Source of the DNA: an uncultured Duganella sp.
GTDB lineage: Bacteria > Pseudomonadota > Gammaproteobacteria > Burkholderiales > Burkholderiaceae
Direction of reading: 5' to 3'
Assembly (NCBI GenBank): GCA_946482335.1
Contig: CAMLRG010000085.1
Span: forward strand, 1 to 20,801
Length of the DNA stretch: 20,801 bases
Shown here: positions 7,103 through 17,430 of the stretch, piece by piece
Layout of the letters: the number at the start of each line of letters is the position of its first letter
Numbering within the stretch: the first letter of the stretch is position 1
Notes under the pieces: model-generated
Seen by the model: the letters and a program-made list of their open reading frames with translations, nothing else
Database searches by the model: none
What the model was told of the DNA's origin: nothing
Translations under genes and position numbers: made by a program

Positions 7103-8362
7103 ATGAAGAACCACTTTGCCGCCATGATGTTCGCCATCTGCACCACTCCGGCCCTCGCCGGCGCGCCCGCTGACATGGACGATGCCGCCTTTGTGCGGCA
7201 GACGCTGGAACGCATCCATCCGGCACCAAGCCCGGCACTCGCGGCGCTCGAAGCGCTGCCGGCCTTGCCGGCAGCCGCGCCCGACGCGCAAGCAGGCGCC
7301 TGGCGCCACTGGGCGGTGCTGAACCCGCGGTTCGCCGACGCCCACACCTTTATAAGCTTGCCCGATTGGCGCGGCGATACCCAGCGTCACCTGGCGCAAG
7401 GCGGCAAGCTTTTCCCATTCGAAGTCCGCGTCGAAGCGGACGGACGCGTCGTGGTCCGGGCCAGCCTTGGCGGCGCCCCCTCCCCGCACGCCGGCGCGGA
7501 GATCCTGTCGATTGACGGCAGGCCCGCGCGCGAGCTGGCCGCCGGCATGCTGCGCCTCACGCACGGTGACAGCGACCGCTTCCGCCGCCACTTGCTGTCG
7601 CAGCGCTGGTGGCTCTACCTCTGGAAGACAAACGGCACGCCGGCCGGCTACCGCATCAAGCTGCGCGGCACGACGCTGGACATTGCAGGCAGCAGCGCCA
7701 CGCCGCAGGTGCTGGCAGACGAGGCCAGCTTCGACAAGCTCTACAACCTGACCCCGCATCCCGGCGCGGCGGCTGTGATGAAGGTCGGCAGCTTCGATTC
7801 CAGCCACCTGGAGCGCTTCAAGGCCTTCACGCACAATGCCTTCCAGCGCCTGCGCGCGAGCGGTGCCAACACGCTGGTCATCGACATCAGTGCCAACGGC
7901 GGCGGCGATGACGTCATGTGGCTGGAGGCGCTGATGCCCTACCTGGCCAACAAACCCTACCGCACCGGCTCCACCTATCTGAAGAAAGATGCCGCCAGCG
8001 GCGCGCTTTCGCGTGGCGAGATCGCCACCTGGCACCAGCCGCACATGGGCAACCCGCTACGTTTCCAGGGCAAGACCTATGTCGTGATCGGCCCGGCCAC
8101 CTATTCTTCCGCCGTGCTATTCGCAAACGTCATGCAGGATTTCGGATTCGCCACCCTGGCCGGAACCGGCGGTGCGGTGCGCAGTTCGCAAACGGGCGGG
8201 GTCCGCAAGTTCACGCTGCCCCAATCCGGCCTCGCGCTGTTCGTCCCGCGCTTTGTGCTTGACCGCCCAGCCGGCGCGCGTCCGCAACATCCCTGGCTGG
8301 AGCCGGATATCCAGCTCCCTGCCGACGGCGCCATCAACGCGCTGCTGCGCGGCTTGCGCTGA
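7103..8362 (+). CDS. Exported S41 (C-terminal processing/tricorn-like) peptidase-family protein
   Basis: The 419-residue protein starts at ATG 7103 with a short signal peptide (MKNHFAAMMFAICTTPALA). A PDZ-like segment lies near residues 110-150 (FEVRVEADGRVVV, AEILSIDGRPA). The C-terminal S41 fold shows VIDISANGGGDD (matching the family IDxRxNGGG) and the nucleophile elbow ATYSSAVLF, with S335 as the likely catalytic serine. The fold predicts serine hydrolysis of peptides in the periplasm; I did not identify the catalytic Lys or acidic partner with certainty, so activity is not assured. No Shine-Dalgarno is obvious. The in-frame extension to 6965 would run antisense through the regulator gene and past the signal peptide, so I reject it. 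It is divergent from, and probably controlled by, the winged-helix regulator. Confidence 0.82.
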   Translation: MKNHFAAMMFAICTTPALAGAPADMDDAAFVRQTLERIHPAPSPALAALEALPALPAAAPDAQAGAWRHWAVLNPRFADAHTFISLPDWRGDTQRHLAQGGKLFPFEVRVEADGRVVVRASLGGAPSPHAGAEILSIDGRPARELAAGMLRLTHGDSDRFRRHLLSQRWWLYLWKTNGTPAGYRIKLRGTTLDIAGSSATPQVLADEASFDKLYNLTPHPGAAAVMKVGSFDSSHLERFKAFTHNAFQRLRASGANTLVIDISANGGGDDVMWLEALMPYLANKPYRTGSTYLKKDAASGALSRGEIATWHQPHMGNPLRFQGKTYVVIGPATYSSAVLFANVMQDFGFATLAGTGGAVRSSQTGGVRKFTLPQSGLALFVPRFVLDRPAGARPQHPWLEPDIQLPADGAINALLRGLR

Positions 8363-8390
8363 AGCGGCGGCGAAAATCCGCACAAGACTT

Positions 8391-8413
8391 GGCGGGAATT
8401 CCGGAATCCCGCC
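8391..8413. other. GC-rich imperfect palindrome upstream of the ABC operon
   Basis: GGCGGGA and TCCCGCC flank ATTCCGGAA, giving a nearly self-complementary 23-bp block with a one-base asymmetry. It lies 28 bp after the S41 stop codon and about 90 bp upstream of the sigma-54 -24 element at 8491. With no T tract it is a poor terminator; it could be an activator site for the sigma-54 promoter. Confidence 0.45.
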
Positions 8414-8489
8414 CAGCCGCCATCACACGAACACCGGCCTGGAGCGACGCGCCCCAATAAAATCAGGCACTTGCCGCGCCTGAAGTCAC

Positions 8490-8505
8490 TGGCACGGAAG
8501 CTGCT
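8490..8505 (+). promoter_or_regulatory. Sigma-54 (-24/-12) promoter of the ABC importer operon
   Basis: TGGCACGGAAGCTGCT matches TGGCACG-N4-TTGC[A/T] at all but one base (C for T at the start of the -12 box), with exact spacing. Transcription would start near 8516, about 28 nt before the first ATG. Sigma-54 control would make the operon dependent on an enhancer-binding activator. Confidence 0.72.
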
Positions 8506-8543
8506 ATCTGCTGGTCAAAACAACCTTTATCCAGGAGACCAGC

Positions 8544-9512
8544 ATGACCAAGCTCAAACTTGCATCCCTCATCGCGGCCGCAGCATTCGCAGCCAGCGCC
8601 AACGCCCAGGAAGTTGTCCGCCTCGGCAACCTCAAATTCGCGCATTATGGCGCGGTGTCGTACATCAAGGAAATCGCCCCCAAATGCGGCATCAAAGTCG
8701 AAGAGCACATCTTCGCCAAGGGCCCGGACGTGATGCAGGCGATCCTGGCGGGCGAGCTCGATGTCGGCGCGACCGCGTCGGAAGCAGCCATCCAGGGCCG
8801 CGCCAACGGCGCACCAATCTATGTGGTCGCCGGTTTCGCCAAAGGCGGCGCGCGCCTGGTTGCGCGCCCCGACAGCGGTATCAAAGCCATCAAGGACTTG
8901 AAAGGCAAGAAGGTCGGCGTGACGCGCGGTGGCATCCATGAAGTGCTGCTGGCGGCCGAACTGGCACAGGCCGGCATGACCTTCTCCGACCAGCCAGGCA
9001 AGGACGTGCAACTGATCTTCCTCGCCTTTGCCGATTTGAACCAGGCCCTGCTCGGCAAGAACCTGGACGCGATCATGCAATCCGAACCGCAGTCTTCGCA
9101 AGCGATCAACAAGGGCTTTGGCGTGGAAGTCATGAAGCCTTACGACACCCCGATCGGCGAGCCGGTACGCACCATGGTGATGAGCGAGAAGTTCTATTCC
9201 ACCCGCCGCGCCACCGCCGCCAAGTTCATGAACTGCTTCGTGCAGGCCACCAGGACCTTCATCGACGATAAGCCTGCCGCTGAAAAATATGTGCGCAACG
9301 TGATCTTCAAGGGCCAGATCACCGCCGACGATTTCCAGGACGCGATCGCCAATTCACCGTACACCTACGACGTCACCGCGCAACATATCCAGATCACCAC
9401 CGATGTGATGAACAAGACCGGTGTGGGCAAGATGCGCAAGGCGCCGGTGGCAACCGAGTGGGTCAGGACCGACCTGCTGGATGAAGCCAAGAAAAGCCTG
9501 AACATCAAGTAA
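8544..9512 (+). CDS. Periplasmic substrate-binding protein of a nitrate/sulfonate/taurine-type ABC importer
   Basis: The 322-residue protein has a signal peptide (cleavage after ASANA, near residue 21) and the NMT1/SsuA-like binding-protein fold: VMQAILAGELDVGATASEAAIQ, where an SBP of this class samples the ligand cleft, then LKGKKVGVTRGGIHEVLL and a QALLGKNLDAIMQSEP stretch. AGGAG lies seven bases before ATG 8544. Two cysteines in the mature part may form a disulfide. Relatives bind nitrate, aliphatic sulfonates, taurine, thiamine precursors or other small N/S compounds; the sequence alone does not choose among them. Sigma-54 control hints at a nitrogen source or a carboxylate. It is the first gene of a three-gene operon. 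Confidence 0.88.
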   Translation: MTKLKLASLIAAAAFAASANAQEVVRLGNLKFAHYGAVSYIKEIAPKCGIKVEEHIFAKGPDVMQAILAGELDVGATASEAAIQGRANGAPIYVVAGFAKGGARLVARPDSGIKAIKDLKGKKVGVTRGGIHEVLLAAELAQAGMTFSDQPGKDVQLIFLAFADLNQALLGKNLDAIMQSEPQSSQAINKGFGVEVMKPYDTPIGEPVRTMVMSEKFYSTRRATAAKFMNCFVQATRTFIDDKPAAEKYVRNVIFKGQITADDFQDAIANSPYTYDVTAQHIQITTDVMNKTGVGKMRKAPVATEWVRTDLLDEAKKSLNIK

Positions 9513-9524
9513 GGCGGGGACATC

Positions 9525-10346
9525 ATGGCAAAGATGAATATGCGGCAGATTGCCGCCGGCTCGGTCGTCCCTGTCCTGGTGATCGCGTTGTGGCAAGCCA
9601 GCGCGTCGCTGGAGTGGATCAACCCGCAAGTGCTGCCCTCGCCGTGGTCGGTCGTGACCAAGTGGGTGGAATACCTGCTGCCGCTGCAGGCCTACGATCC
9701 GGCTGCCAGCTCCTGGCTGGCCTGGGCCCTGTCCGGCGAACTGCTGGGCGACACCGTCAGCAGCATGTACCGCGTGCTGGTCGGCTTTGCGGTCGGCGCC
9801 GGCCTGGCCCTGCCCTTCGGCCTGGTGATGGGGTCGAGCAAGCGCATGTACGACTGGCTCAATCCCCTGCTGCAGGTGTTGCGCCCGATCCCGCCTATTG
9901 CCTACATCCCGCTGGCGATCCTGTGGTTCGGCCTGGGCAATGCGCCGGCCGTGTTCCTGATCGCGCTGGGCGCTTTCTTCCCGGTGCTGATGAACACCAT
10001 CGCCGGTGTGCGCCAGGTGGACGGCATTTACGTGCGCGCCGCCCGCAACCTGGGCGTCAGCCAGCGCACCATGTTCGTACGGGTGATGCTGCCGGCTGCC
10101 GTGCCCTACATCCTGTCCGGCGTGCGCATCGGCATCGGTACCGCCTTCATCGTGGTGATCGTGTCGGAGATGATCGCCGTGAACAATGGCCTCGGCTTCC
10201 GCATCCTCGAGGCACGCGAATACTTCTGGTCCGACAAGATCATCGCCGGCATGATCAGCATCGGCCTGCTCGGCCTGGCGATCGATATCGGCATGAATAA
10301 ACTGAACAACCATTTGCTGCGCTGGCACCGTGGCCTGGAGAATTGA
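9525..10346 (+). CDS. ABC importer permease (SsuC/TauC/NrtB-like)
   Basis: The 273-residue inner-membrane protein begins 12 nt after the binding-protein stop, with GGCGGGG before the ATG. It has about six hydrophobic segments (first at residues 11-28) and the cytoplasmic EAA loop at about 171-190 (RAARNLGVSQRTMFVRVMLP), which docks onto the ATPase. PIPPIAYIPLAILWFGLG (121-138) is typical of the SsuC/TauC/NrtB permease group. It probably works as a homodimer with the neighbouring binding protein and ATPase. The substrate is not determinable from sequence. Confidence 0.92.
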   Translation: MAKMNMRQIAAGSVVPVLVIALWQASASLEWINPQVLPSPWSVVTKWVEYLLPLQAYDPAASSWLAWALSGELLGDTVSSMYRVLVGFAVGAGLALPFGLVMGSSKRMYDWLNPLLQVLRPIPPIAYIPLAILWFGLGNAPAVFLIALGAFFPVLMNTIAGVRQVDGIYVRAARNLGVSQRTMFVRVMLPAAVPYILSGVRIGIGTAFIVVIVSEMIAVNNGLGFRILEAREYFWSDKIIAGMISIGLLGLAIDIGMNKLNNHLLRWHRGLEN

Positions 10347-10347
10347 G

Positions 10348-11145
10348 ATGAGCGCGACCCATATCGACGTCAAGCACGTCAACAAGGTATTCAAGACGGA
10401 TAACCGCGAAGTGGTCGCCCTGCGCGACATCAACCTGCAGATCCCTCAGGGCCAGTTCGTCTGCCTGCTTGGCCCTTCGGGCTGCGGCAAGTCGACGCTG
10501 CTGAATGCCATTGCGGGATTCTCGCTGCCTTCCAGCGGGGAGATCACGGCCGATGGCCAGTTGATCGCTGGCCCGGGCCCCGAGCGCGGCATGGTGTTCC
10601 AGGAGTACGCGCTGTTCCCGTGGATGACCGTGGAAAAGAATATCGCTTTCGGCCTGGAGATCAAGGGCATGGTCGCGGCTGAAATCAGGCAGCGCGTGGA
10701 CCAGTTGCTGTCGATGTTGTCGCTGTCGGACTTCCGCAACCGCTATCCGAAGGATTTGTCGGGCGGTATGCGGCAGCGCGTGGCGATCGCGCGCGTGCTG
10801 GCGCTCGATTCGCCGATCATGCTGATGGATGAACCGTTTGGTGCGCTGGATGCGCTGACGCGCCGCAACCTGCAGGACGAATTGCTGCGCATCTGGGCGG
10901 AGTTGAAGAAGACCATCATCTTCGTTACGCATAGCATTGAAGAGGCCATTTATATGGCCGACCGGATTGTGGTGATGACGTATCGGCCGGGCACGGTCAA
11001 GCGGGATATGCTGGTGGAGCTGCCGCGCTTGCGCGACCCGGCGTCGGCGGAGTTCAATGCGCTCAAGCGCGAGCTGGGGGCGCTGGTGATGGAGGAGCAG
11101 CAGCGGCATCATAGCGATGAGCTGCGGATGGCGGCGGTGGATTGA
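10348..11145 (+). CDS. ABC importer ATPase (SsuB/TauB/NrtD-like)
   Basis: The 265-residue cytoplasmic protein carries the full nucleotide-binding set: Walker A GPSGCGKST (42-50), Q-loop Q85, signature LSGGMRQRVAIAR (137-149), Walker B LMDEPFGALDA with D161-E162, and H-loop H195 (FVTHSIEEA). ATG 10348 begins one base after the permease stop codon, with GGAG eight bases before it. A GTG 18 bases upstream is in frame but overlaps the permease and has no role I can see. The protein powers import with the upstream permease. The last gene of the operon; a palindromic repeat begins five bases after its stop. Confidence 0.93.
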   Translation: MSATHIDVKHVNKVFKTDNREVVALRDINLQIPQGQFVCLLGPSGCGKSTLLNAIAGFSLPSSGEITADGQLIAGPGPERGMVFQEYALFPWMTVEKNIAFGLEIKGMVAAEIRQRVDQLLSMLSLSDFRNRYPKDLSGGMRQRVAIARVLALDSPIMLMDEPFGALDALTRRNLQDELLRIWAELKKTIIFVTHSIEEAIYMADRIVVMTYRPGTVKRDMLVELPRLRDPASAEFNALKRELGALVMEEQQRHHSDELRMAAVD

Positions 11146-11150
11146 CTTAG

Positions 11151-11250
11151 AACCGGTAAACCGGGGTCAGACCCGAAGGGTCAGACCCCAGTCTGCGGCA
11201 GCCGCGGGTCAGGGGTCTGACCCTGCGGGTCAGACCCCGGTTTACCGGTT
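11151..11250. repeat. Palindromic intergenic repeat, GGGTCAGACCC family, copy 2 (longest)
   Basis: Terminal inverted repeats of 25 bp (11151-11175 and 11226-11250) match at 24 positions; the one mismatch is the centre of GGGTCAGACCC. Each arm starts with AACCGGTAAACCGGGG. Bases 11173-11207 match copy 1 (1978-2012) except for one base. Further GGGTCTGACCC units lie inside (11214-11224 area). The element fills nearly the whole gap between the ABC operon and the sensor kinase gene. Confidence 0.9.
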
Positions 11251-11262
11251 TACAATGACCCA

Positions 11263-12951
11263 ATGCGCAAACCTTATTACCTGCTCTTTCCGGCAGCCGC
11301 GATCATCACCGCCGCCTACCTGCTCGGCGCCCACCGCGCCGGCAACGAGCAGTTAGCCCAGGGCCAGCGCCAGCTCCAGCTGATGGCCCCCGAACTGCAA
11401 TCCGTCCTCGAACGCTTCGAAACCCTCCCCTTCGTCCTGGCCCAGCAACCCGACCTCCCCAACGCCCTGGCCCATCCCAACGACGCGGAAGCCATCGCCC
11501 GCCTGAACCAGACCCTGCAAACCATCCAGCAGCAAGCCAAGGTCGGCGCCCTATACCTGATGGACCGCAACGGCCTGACGCTGGGCGCCAGCAACTGGGA
11601 CCAGCCGCTCGGCTTCGCCGGCAAGAACTTCTCCTACCGCCCCTACTTCCAAGCGGCGTTGAAGGGCGAAGCGGGCCGCTTTTACGGCATCGGCACCAGC
11701 ACCAGCGAAGCCGGTTACTTCATCGCCCAGCCGGTCTACCGGCGCGGCGCGATCGACGGCGTGATCGCCGTCAAGATCAGTCTTGCCGAGATCGAGCGCC
11801 ACTGGCACAGCAGCGAAGACCCGATCGTGCTGGCCGACCGCCACGGCGTCATCTTCCTCAGCAACCGCCCCGCATGGCGCTACCACAGCCTCGCCCCGCT
11901 GCCGCCCAGCGCACTGGCGGAGCTGGCCAGCACCCAGCAATACACCGGCCGCGACGTCGCGCCGCTTGCGCGCAATCCCGGTCCGCGCGTTGCGCAGCAA
12001 GTAGGCCGCCTTGGCTGGCAGCTGATGATTTTCCCGAACCAGTTGCGCGTGGTCCGCAGCGGCATCAACTGGGCGCTGGCGTCCGCCTTGCTGCTGGCTT
12101 GCGGCGCCATCTCCTATTGGGCCATGCACCAGCGCCGCCGCCGGCGTGAAGAACGCCTTGCCTTCGACCGAGAACTGGAATCGCGCATCGCCCAGCGCAC
12201 GCAGCAACTGAGTGAAACCAACCGCATCCTGCGCAGCACCCAGAATGAGCTGGTGCAGGCGGGCAAGCTGGCCATGCTGGGGCAGATGGCGGCAGGCATG
12301 ACCCATGAACTGAACCAGCCACTGGCCGCGATCCGCGCCTTTGCCGACAATGCGCGCACCTTCCTGGAACGCGGCCAGCCGGAGCAGGCGGCCAGCAACC
12401 TGGGGCATATCGGCGATGCCAGCGCACGCATGGGCGCCATCATCAGCCAACTGAAAGGCTTCGCGCGCAAGGATGAAACCATCGGGCCGGTGGACCTGGG
12501 AAGTGCCGTGCGCAGCTCCGCCTTCCTGCTCGAGAGCGAAGTCAAACGCCGCCATGTGGTGCTGGAGATCGATACCGGTGCCGCTCCGTTGACCGTGGCG
12601 GGCGACATGGTGCGCATCGAACAGGTGCTGATCAACCTGCTGCGCAATGCGCTGGACGCGGTCGAGGGCGTGCCGCAGCCGCGCGTCACTGTCGTGCTGG
12701 CGCGCGATGGCGGCGACGGCATTGCGCGCATCAGCGATAATGGGCCTGGCATTCCCCAGGACGTGGCGGCCCACCTGTTCGAACCATTTTTCACCACCAA
12801 GCCGGCCGGGCAGGGGCTGGGCCTGGGGCTGGCCATTTCATCGTCCATCGTGCAGGCCATGAACGGCCGGCTGTCCGCCCACAACCTGGACGGCGGCGGC
12901 GCGCAATTCGAGTGTCGCCTGCCGCTCATTTCTGAAGGAGCAGCGCAATGA
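11263..12951 (+). CDS. dctB: DctB-like membrane sensor histidine kinase
   Basis: The 562-residue kinase has a transmembrane helix at about residues 5-22 and another at 268-287, enclosing a periplasmic double-PDC (CACHE) sensor. YRPYFQAALKGEAGRFYGIG (125-144) and GYFIAQPVYR (151-160) are typical of DctB C4-dicarboxylate sensors. A coiled coil (300-335) leads to the H-box with H348 (AAGMTHELNQPLAAIRAF), N-box (INLLRNALDAVEG), G1 (ISDNGPGIP) and G2 (GLGLGLAISSSIV). It should autophosphorylate and pass phosphate to the overlapping DctD-like regulator. ATG 11263 gives a good membrane start but lacks a Shine-Dalgarno; the repeat ends 12 bases before it. The ligand is inferred from similarity only. 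Confidence 0.88.
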   Translation: MRKPYYLLFPAAAIITAAYLLGAHRAGNEQLAQGQRQLQLMAPELQSVLERFETLPFVLAQQPDLPNALAHPNDAEAIARLNQTLQTIQQQAKVGALYLMDRNGLTLGASNWDQPLGFAGKNFSYRPYFQAALKGEAGRFYGIGTSTSEAGYFIAQPVYRRGAIDGVIAVKISLAEIERHWHSSEDPIVLADRHGVIFLSNRPAWRYHSLAPLPPSALAELASTQQYTGRDVAPLARNPGPRVAQQVGRLGWQLMIFPNQLRVVRSGINWALASALLLACGAISYWAMHQRRRRREERLAFDRELESRIAQRTQQLSETNRILRSTQNELVQAGKLAMLGQMAAGMTHELNQPLAAIRAFADNARTFLERGQPEQAASNLGHIGDASARMGAIISQLKGFARKDETIGPVDLGSAVRSSAFLLESEVKRRHVVLEIDTGAAPLTVAGDMVRIEQVLINLLRNALDAVEGVPQPRVTVVLARDGGDGIARISDNGPGIPQDVAAHLFEPFFTTKPAGQGLGLGLAISSSIVQAMNGRLSAHNLDGGGAQFECRLPLISEGAAQ

Positions 12952-14516
12952 AGGCGCTTTTGGTTGAAGACGAGGCCGCACTGCGCCTGGCCACCTCGCA
13001 AACGCTGGAACTGGGCGGCTTCGTGGTGCGGGCCTGTGCCAGTGCGGAGGAAGCGCTGCCCAGGCTGCAGGCGGATTTCGCCGGCGTGGTGGTGACCGAT
13101 GTCCGGCTGCCGGGCCTTTCCGGGCTGGACTTGCTGGCCCGCGTGGCGGCGCTCGATACCGAATTGCCTGTGATCGTGGTCACCGGCCATGGCGACGTGG
13201 ACATGGCGGTGGCGGCGATGCGTGCGGGCGCCTATGACTTCATCGAAAAGCCTTTTGCCGCCGAACGCTTGATGGATGCGGTGCGGCGCGCGCAGGAGCG
13301 GCGCAACCTGGTGCTGGAGAACCGCCGTTTGCGAGCCGAGCGCGCGCAACATCCCGATATGCCGGATCTCGTCGGGCGCTCGGAAGCGATCGAACATTTG
13401 AAAGTGGTGGTACGCAATGTGGCGCCGACCGGGGTGGATATCCTGATCAATGGCCAGACCGGCACCGGCAAGGAAGTGATGGCGCGCCTGATCCACGCTG
13501 CCAGCGGGCGCAAGGGAAATTTCGTCGCGATCAATTGCGGTGCACTGCCGGAGTCCGTGTTCGAGAGCGAAATCTTCGGCCATGAACCGGGCGCGTTCAC
13601 CGGCGCGCAAAAGCGCCGCATCGGCAAGCTGGAATATGCCAACGGGGGCACGGTGTTCCTCGATGAGATCGAGAGCATGCCCATGGCCTTGCAGGTGAAG
13701 CTGCTGCGCGTATTGCAGGAGCGCCGGCTGGAGCGGCTGGGCGGGAATGAGCCGGTAACGCTGGATTGCCGCGTCGTGGCGGCCAGCAAGGCCGACTTGC
13801 TGGCCCTGTCGGCGCAGGGTCTGTTCCGCGAGGACCTGTATTACCGCATCGGCGTGATCAGCATCGATTTGCCGCGCCTGCGCGAACGGCGCGAAGATAT
13901 CCCGCTGCTGCTGGCGCATTTCGTGGCCGAGGCGGCACAGCGCTACCAGCGGCCGGTGCCGGTGTGGACGCCTGAGCAGATGGCGGCCTGGCAGGCGGCG
14001 GACTGGCCCGGCAATGTGCGTGAGTTGCGCAATTTTGCGGAACGGCTGACGCTCGGGCTCGTCCCGCCTTCGGCTGCCGCAGGCCCGGCCCAGTCTCCCG
14101 GCGGCGCAGCGACCGCCCCTTCCGCGGCGGTGGCGATTGGCGCAGGCATCTCCGCGCCGGCCGCAAGCGCGACCAGTGCGGGCAGCGCGTGGGCGGCAGG
14201 CGCCGGGGCGCCAGCCACTGCCGCGATGTCGTCCGGCGCGATGTCGGCGGGAGCGGCATCGGCTGCCGGCGTCGTGTCGGCGGGCGGCACCCCGGTTGGC
14301 GGGGCCACGGCCGCAAACCCGCTGGCCGGCCCGGGCGCCGCGCCGGGTGCCGACCATGCATCGCTGCCGCAACTGGTGGATGCCTACGAACGCGACCTCA
14401 TCCTGCGCGCCCTGGCCGCTGCCGACAATAATGTGGCGTTGGCCGCCGACCGCCTGCTGCTGCCGCGCAAGACCCTGTACGACAAACTGAAAAAGCACCA
14501 CATCCAGCGCGAGTGA
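12948..14516 (+). CDS. dctD: DctD-like sigma-54-dependent response regulator with an Ala/Gly-rich linker
   Basis: The 522-residue regulator overlaps the kinase gene by ATGA, so the two are translationally coupled. Domains: receiver (1-120) with phosphoacceptor D51 and K101; AAA+ sigma-54 activation domain (138-365) with Walker A GQTGTGKE (169-176), the sigma-54-contacting GAFTGA (215-220), and Walker B GGTVFLDE (233-240); C-terminal Fis-type helix-turn-helix (about 475-522, DNNVALAADRLLLPRKTLYDKL). Between AAA+ and DNA-binding domains, residues 374-472 are almost entirely Ala, Gly, Ser, Pro and Thr with imperfect AGAASAAG-type repeats. Usual DctD proteins are about 440-450 residues, so this linker is the extra length. 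No dicarboxylate transporter gene is nearby. Confidence 0.9.
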   Translation: MKALLVEDEAALRLATSQTLELGGFVVRACASAEEALPRLQADFAGVVVTDVRLPGLSGLDLLARVAALDTELPVIVVTGHGDVDMAVAAMRAGAYDFIEKPFAAERLMDAVRRAQERRNLVLENRRLRAERAQHPDMPDLVGRSEAIEHLKVVVRNVAPTGVDILINGQTGTGKEVMARLIHAASGRKGNFVAINCGALPESVFESEIFGHEPGAFTGAQKRRIGKLEYANGGTVFLDEIESMPMALQVKLLRVLQERRLERLGGNEPVTLDCRVVAASKADLLALSAQGLFREDLYYRIGVISIDLPRLRERREDIPLLLAHFVAEAAQRYQRPVPVWTPEQMAAWQAADWPGNVRELRNFAERLTLGLVPPSAAAGPAQSPGGAATAPSAAVAIGAGISAPAASATSAGSAWAAGAGAPATAAMSSGAMSAGAASAAGVVSAGGTPVGGATAANPLAGPGAAPGADHASLPQLVDAYERDLILRALAAADNNVALAADRLLLPRKTLYDKLKKHHIQRE

Positions 14517-14536
14517 TATGTAGTGAAGCTACATAT
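14516..14536. promoter_or_regulatory. Operator-like perfect palindrome upstream of pulA (site 1)
   Basis: Perfect 8-bp arms ATATGTAG and CTACATAT around TGAAG; the core TGTAG-N5-CTACA (14519-14533) matches the pattern between the glucosidase and POT genes. It begins at the last base of the dctD stop codon and lies 43 bp before the pulA ATG. Confidence 0.7.
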
Positions 14537-14552
14537 TTTGAGGTAAGATTTC

Positions 14553-14567
14553 TGTAGCACCACTACT
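14553..14567. promoter_or_regulatory. Operator-like TGTAG-N5-CTACT upstream of pulA (site 2)
   Basis: TGTAGCACCACTACT matches TGTAG-N5-CTACA except for the last base. Its centre is 34 bp from site 1, close to three helical turns. A possible -10 TAAGAT (14544-14549) lies between the sites, so site 2 would sit at the transcript start. Confidence 0.5.
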
Positions 14568-14578
14568 ACGGAGACCAA

Positions 14579-17376
<2,798 letters not shown>

Positions 17377-17377
<1 letters not shown>

Positions 17378-17430
17378 AAACCGGCAGGACGGTGTCAGAC
17401 CCCAGGGTCTGACACCGGTTTACCGGTTTT
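17377..17430. repeat. Palindromic repeat, copy 3; shared hairpin between convergent pulA and amylase genes
   Basis: Perfect 12-bp stem GGTGTCAGACCC (17391-17402) / GGGTCTGACACC (17405-17416) with a 2-nt loop, inside outer arms AAAACCGG (17377-17384) and CCGGTTTT (17423-17430). The outer arms overlap the stop codons of both convergent genes. AACCGGTAAACC on the minus strand ties it to copies 1 and 2. A likely bidirectional transcript-end structure, though T runs are short. Confidence 0.85.

Noticed and set aside
8391..8413. Terminator of the S41 gene.
   Set aside because: The palindrome has practically no loop and no T tract; it was kept only as a possible regulatory site.
10330..10347. GTG start six codons upstream for the ABC ATPase.
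   Set aside because: It lies within the permease gene; ATG 10348 has GGAG at a proper distance and directly follows the permease stop.
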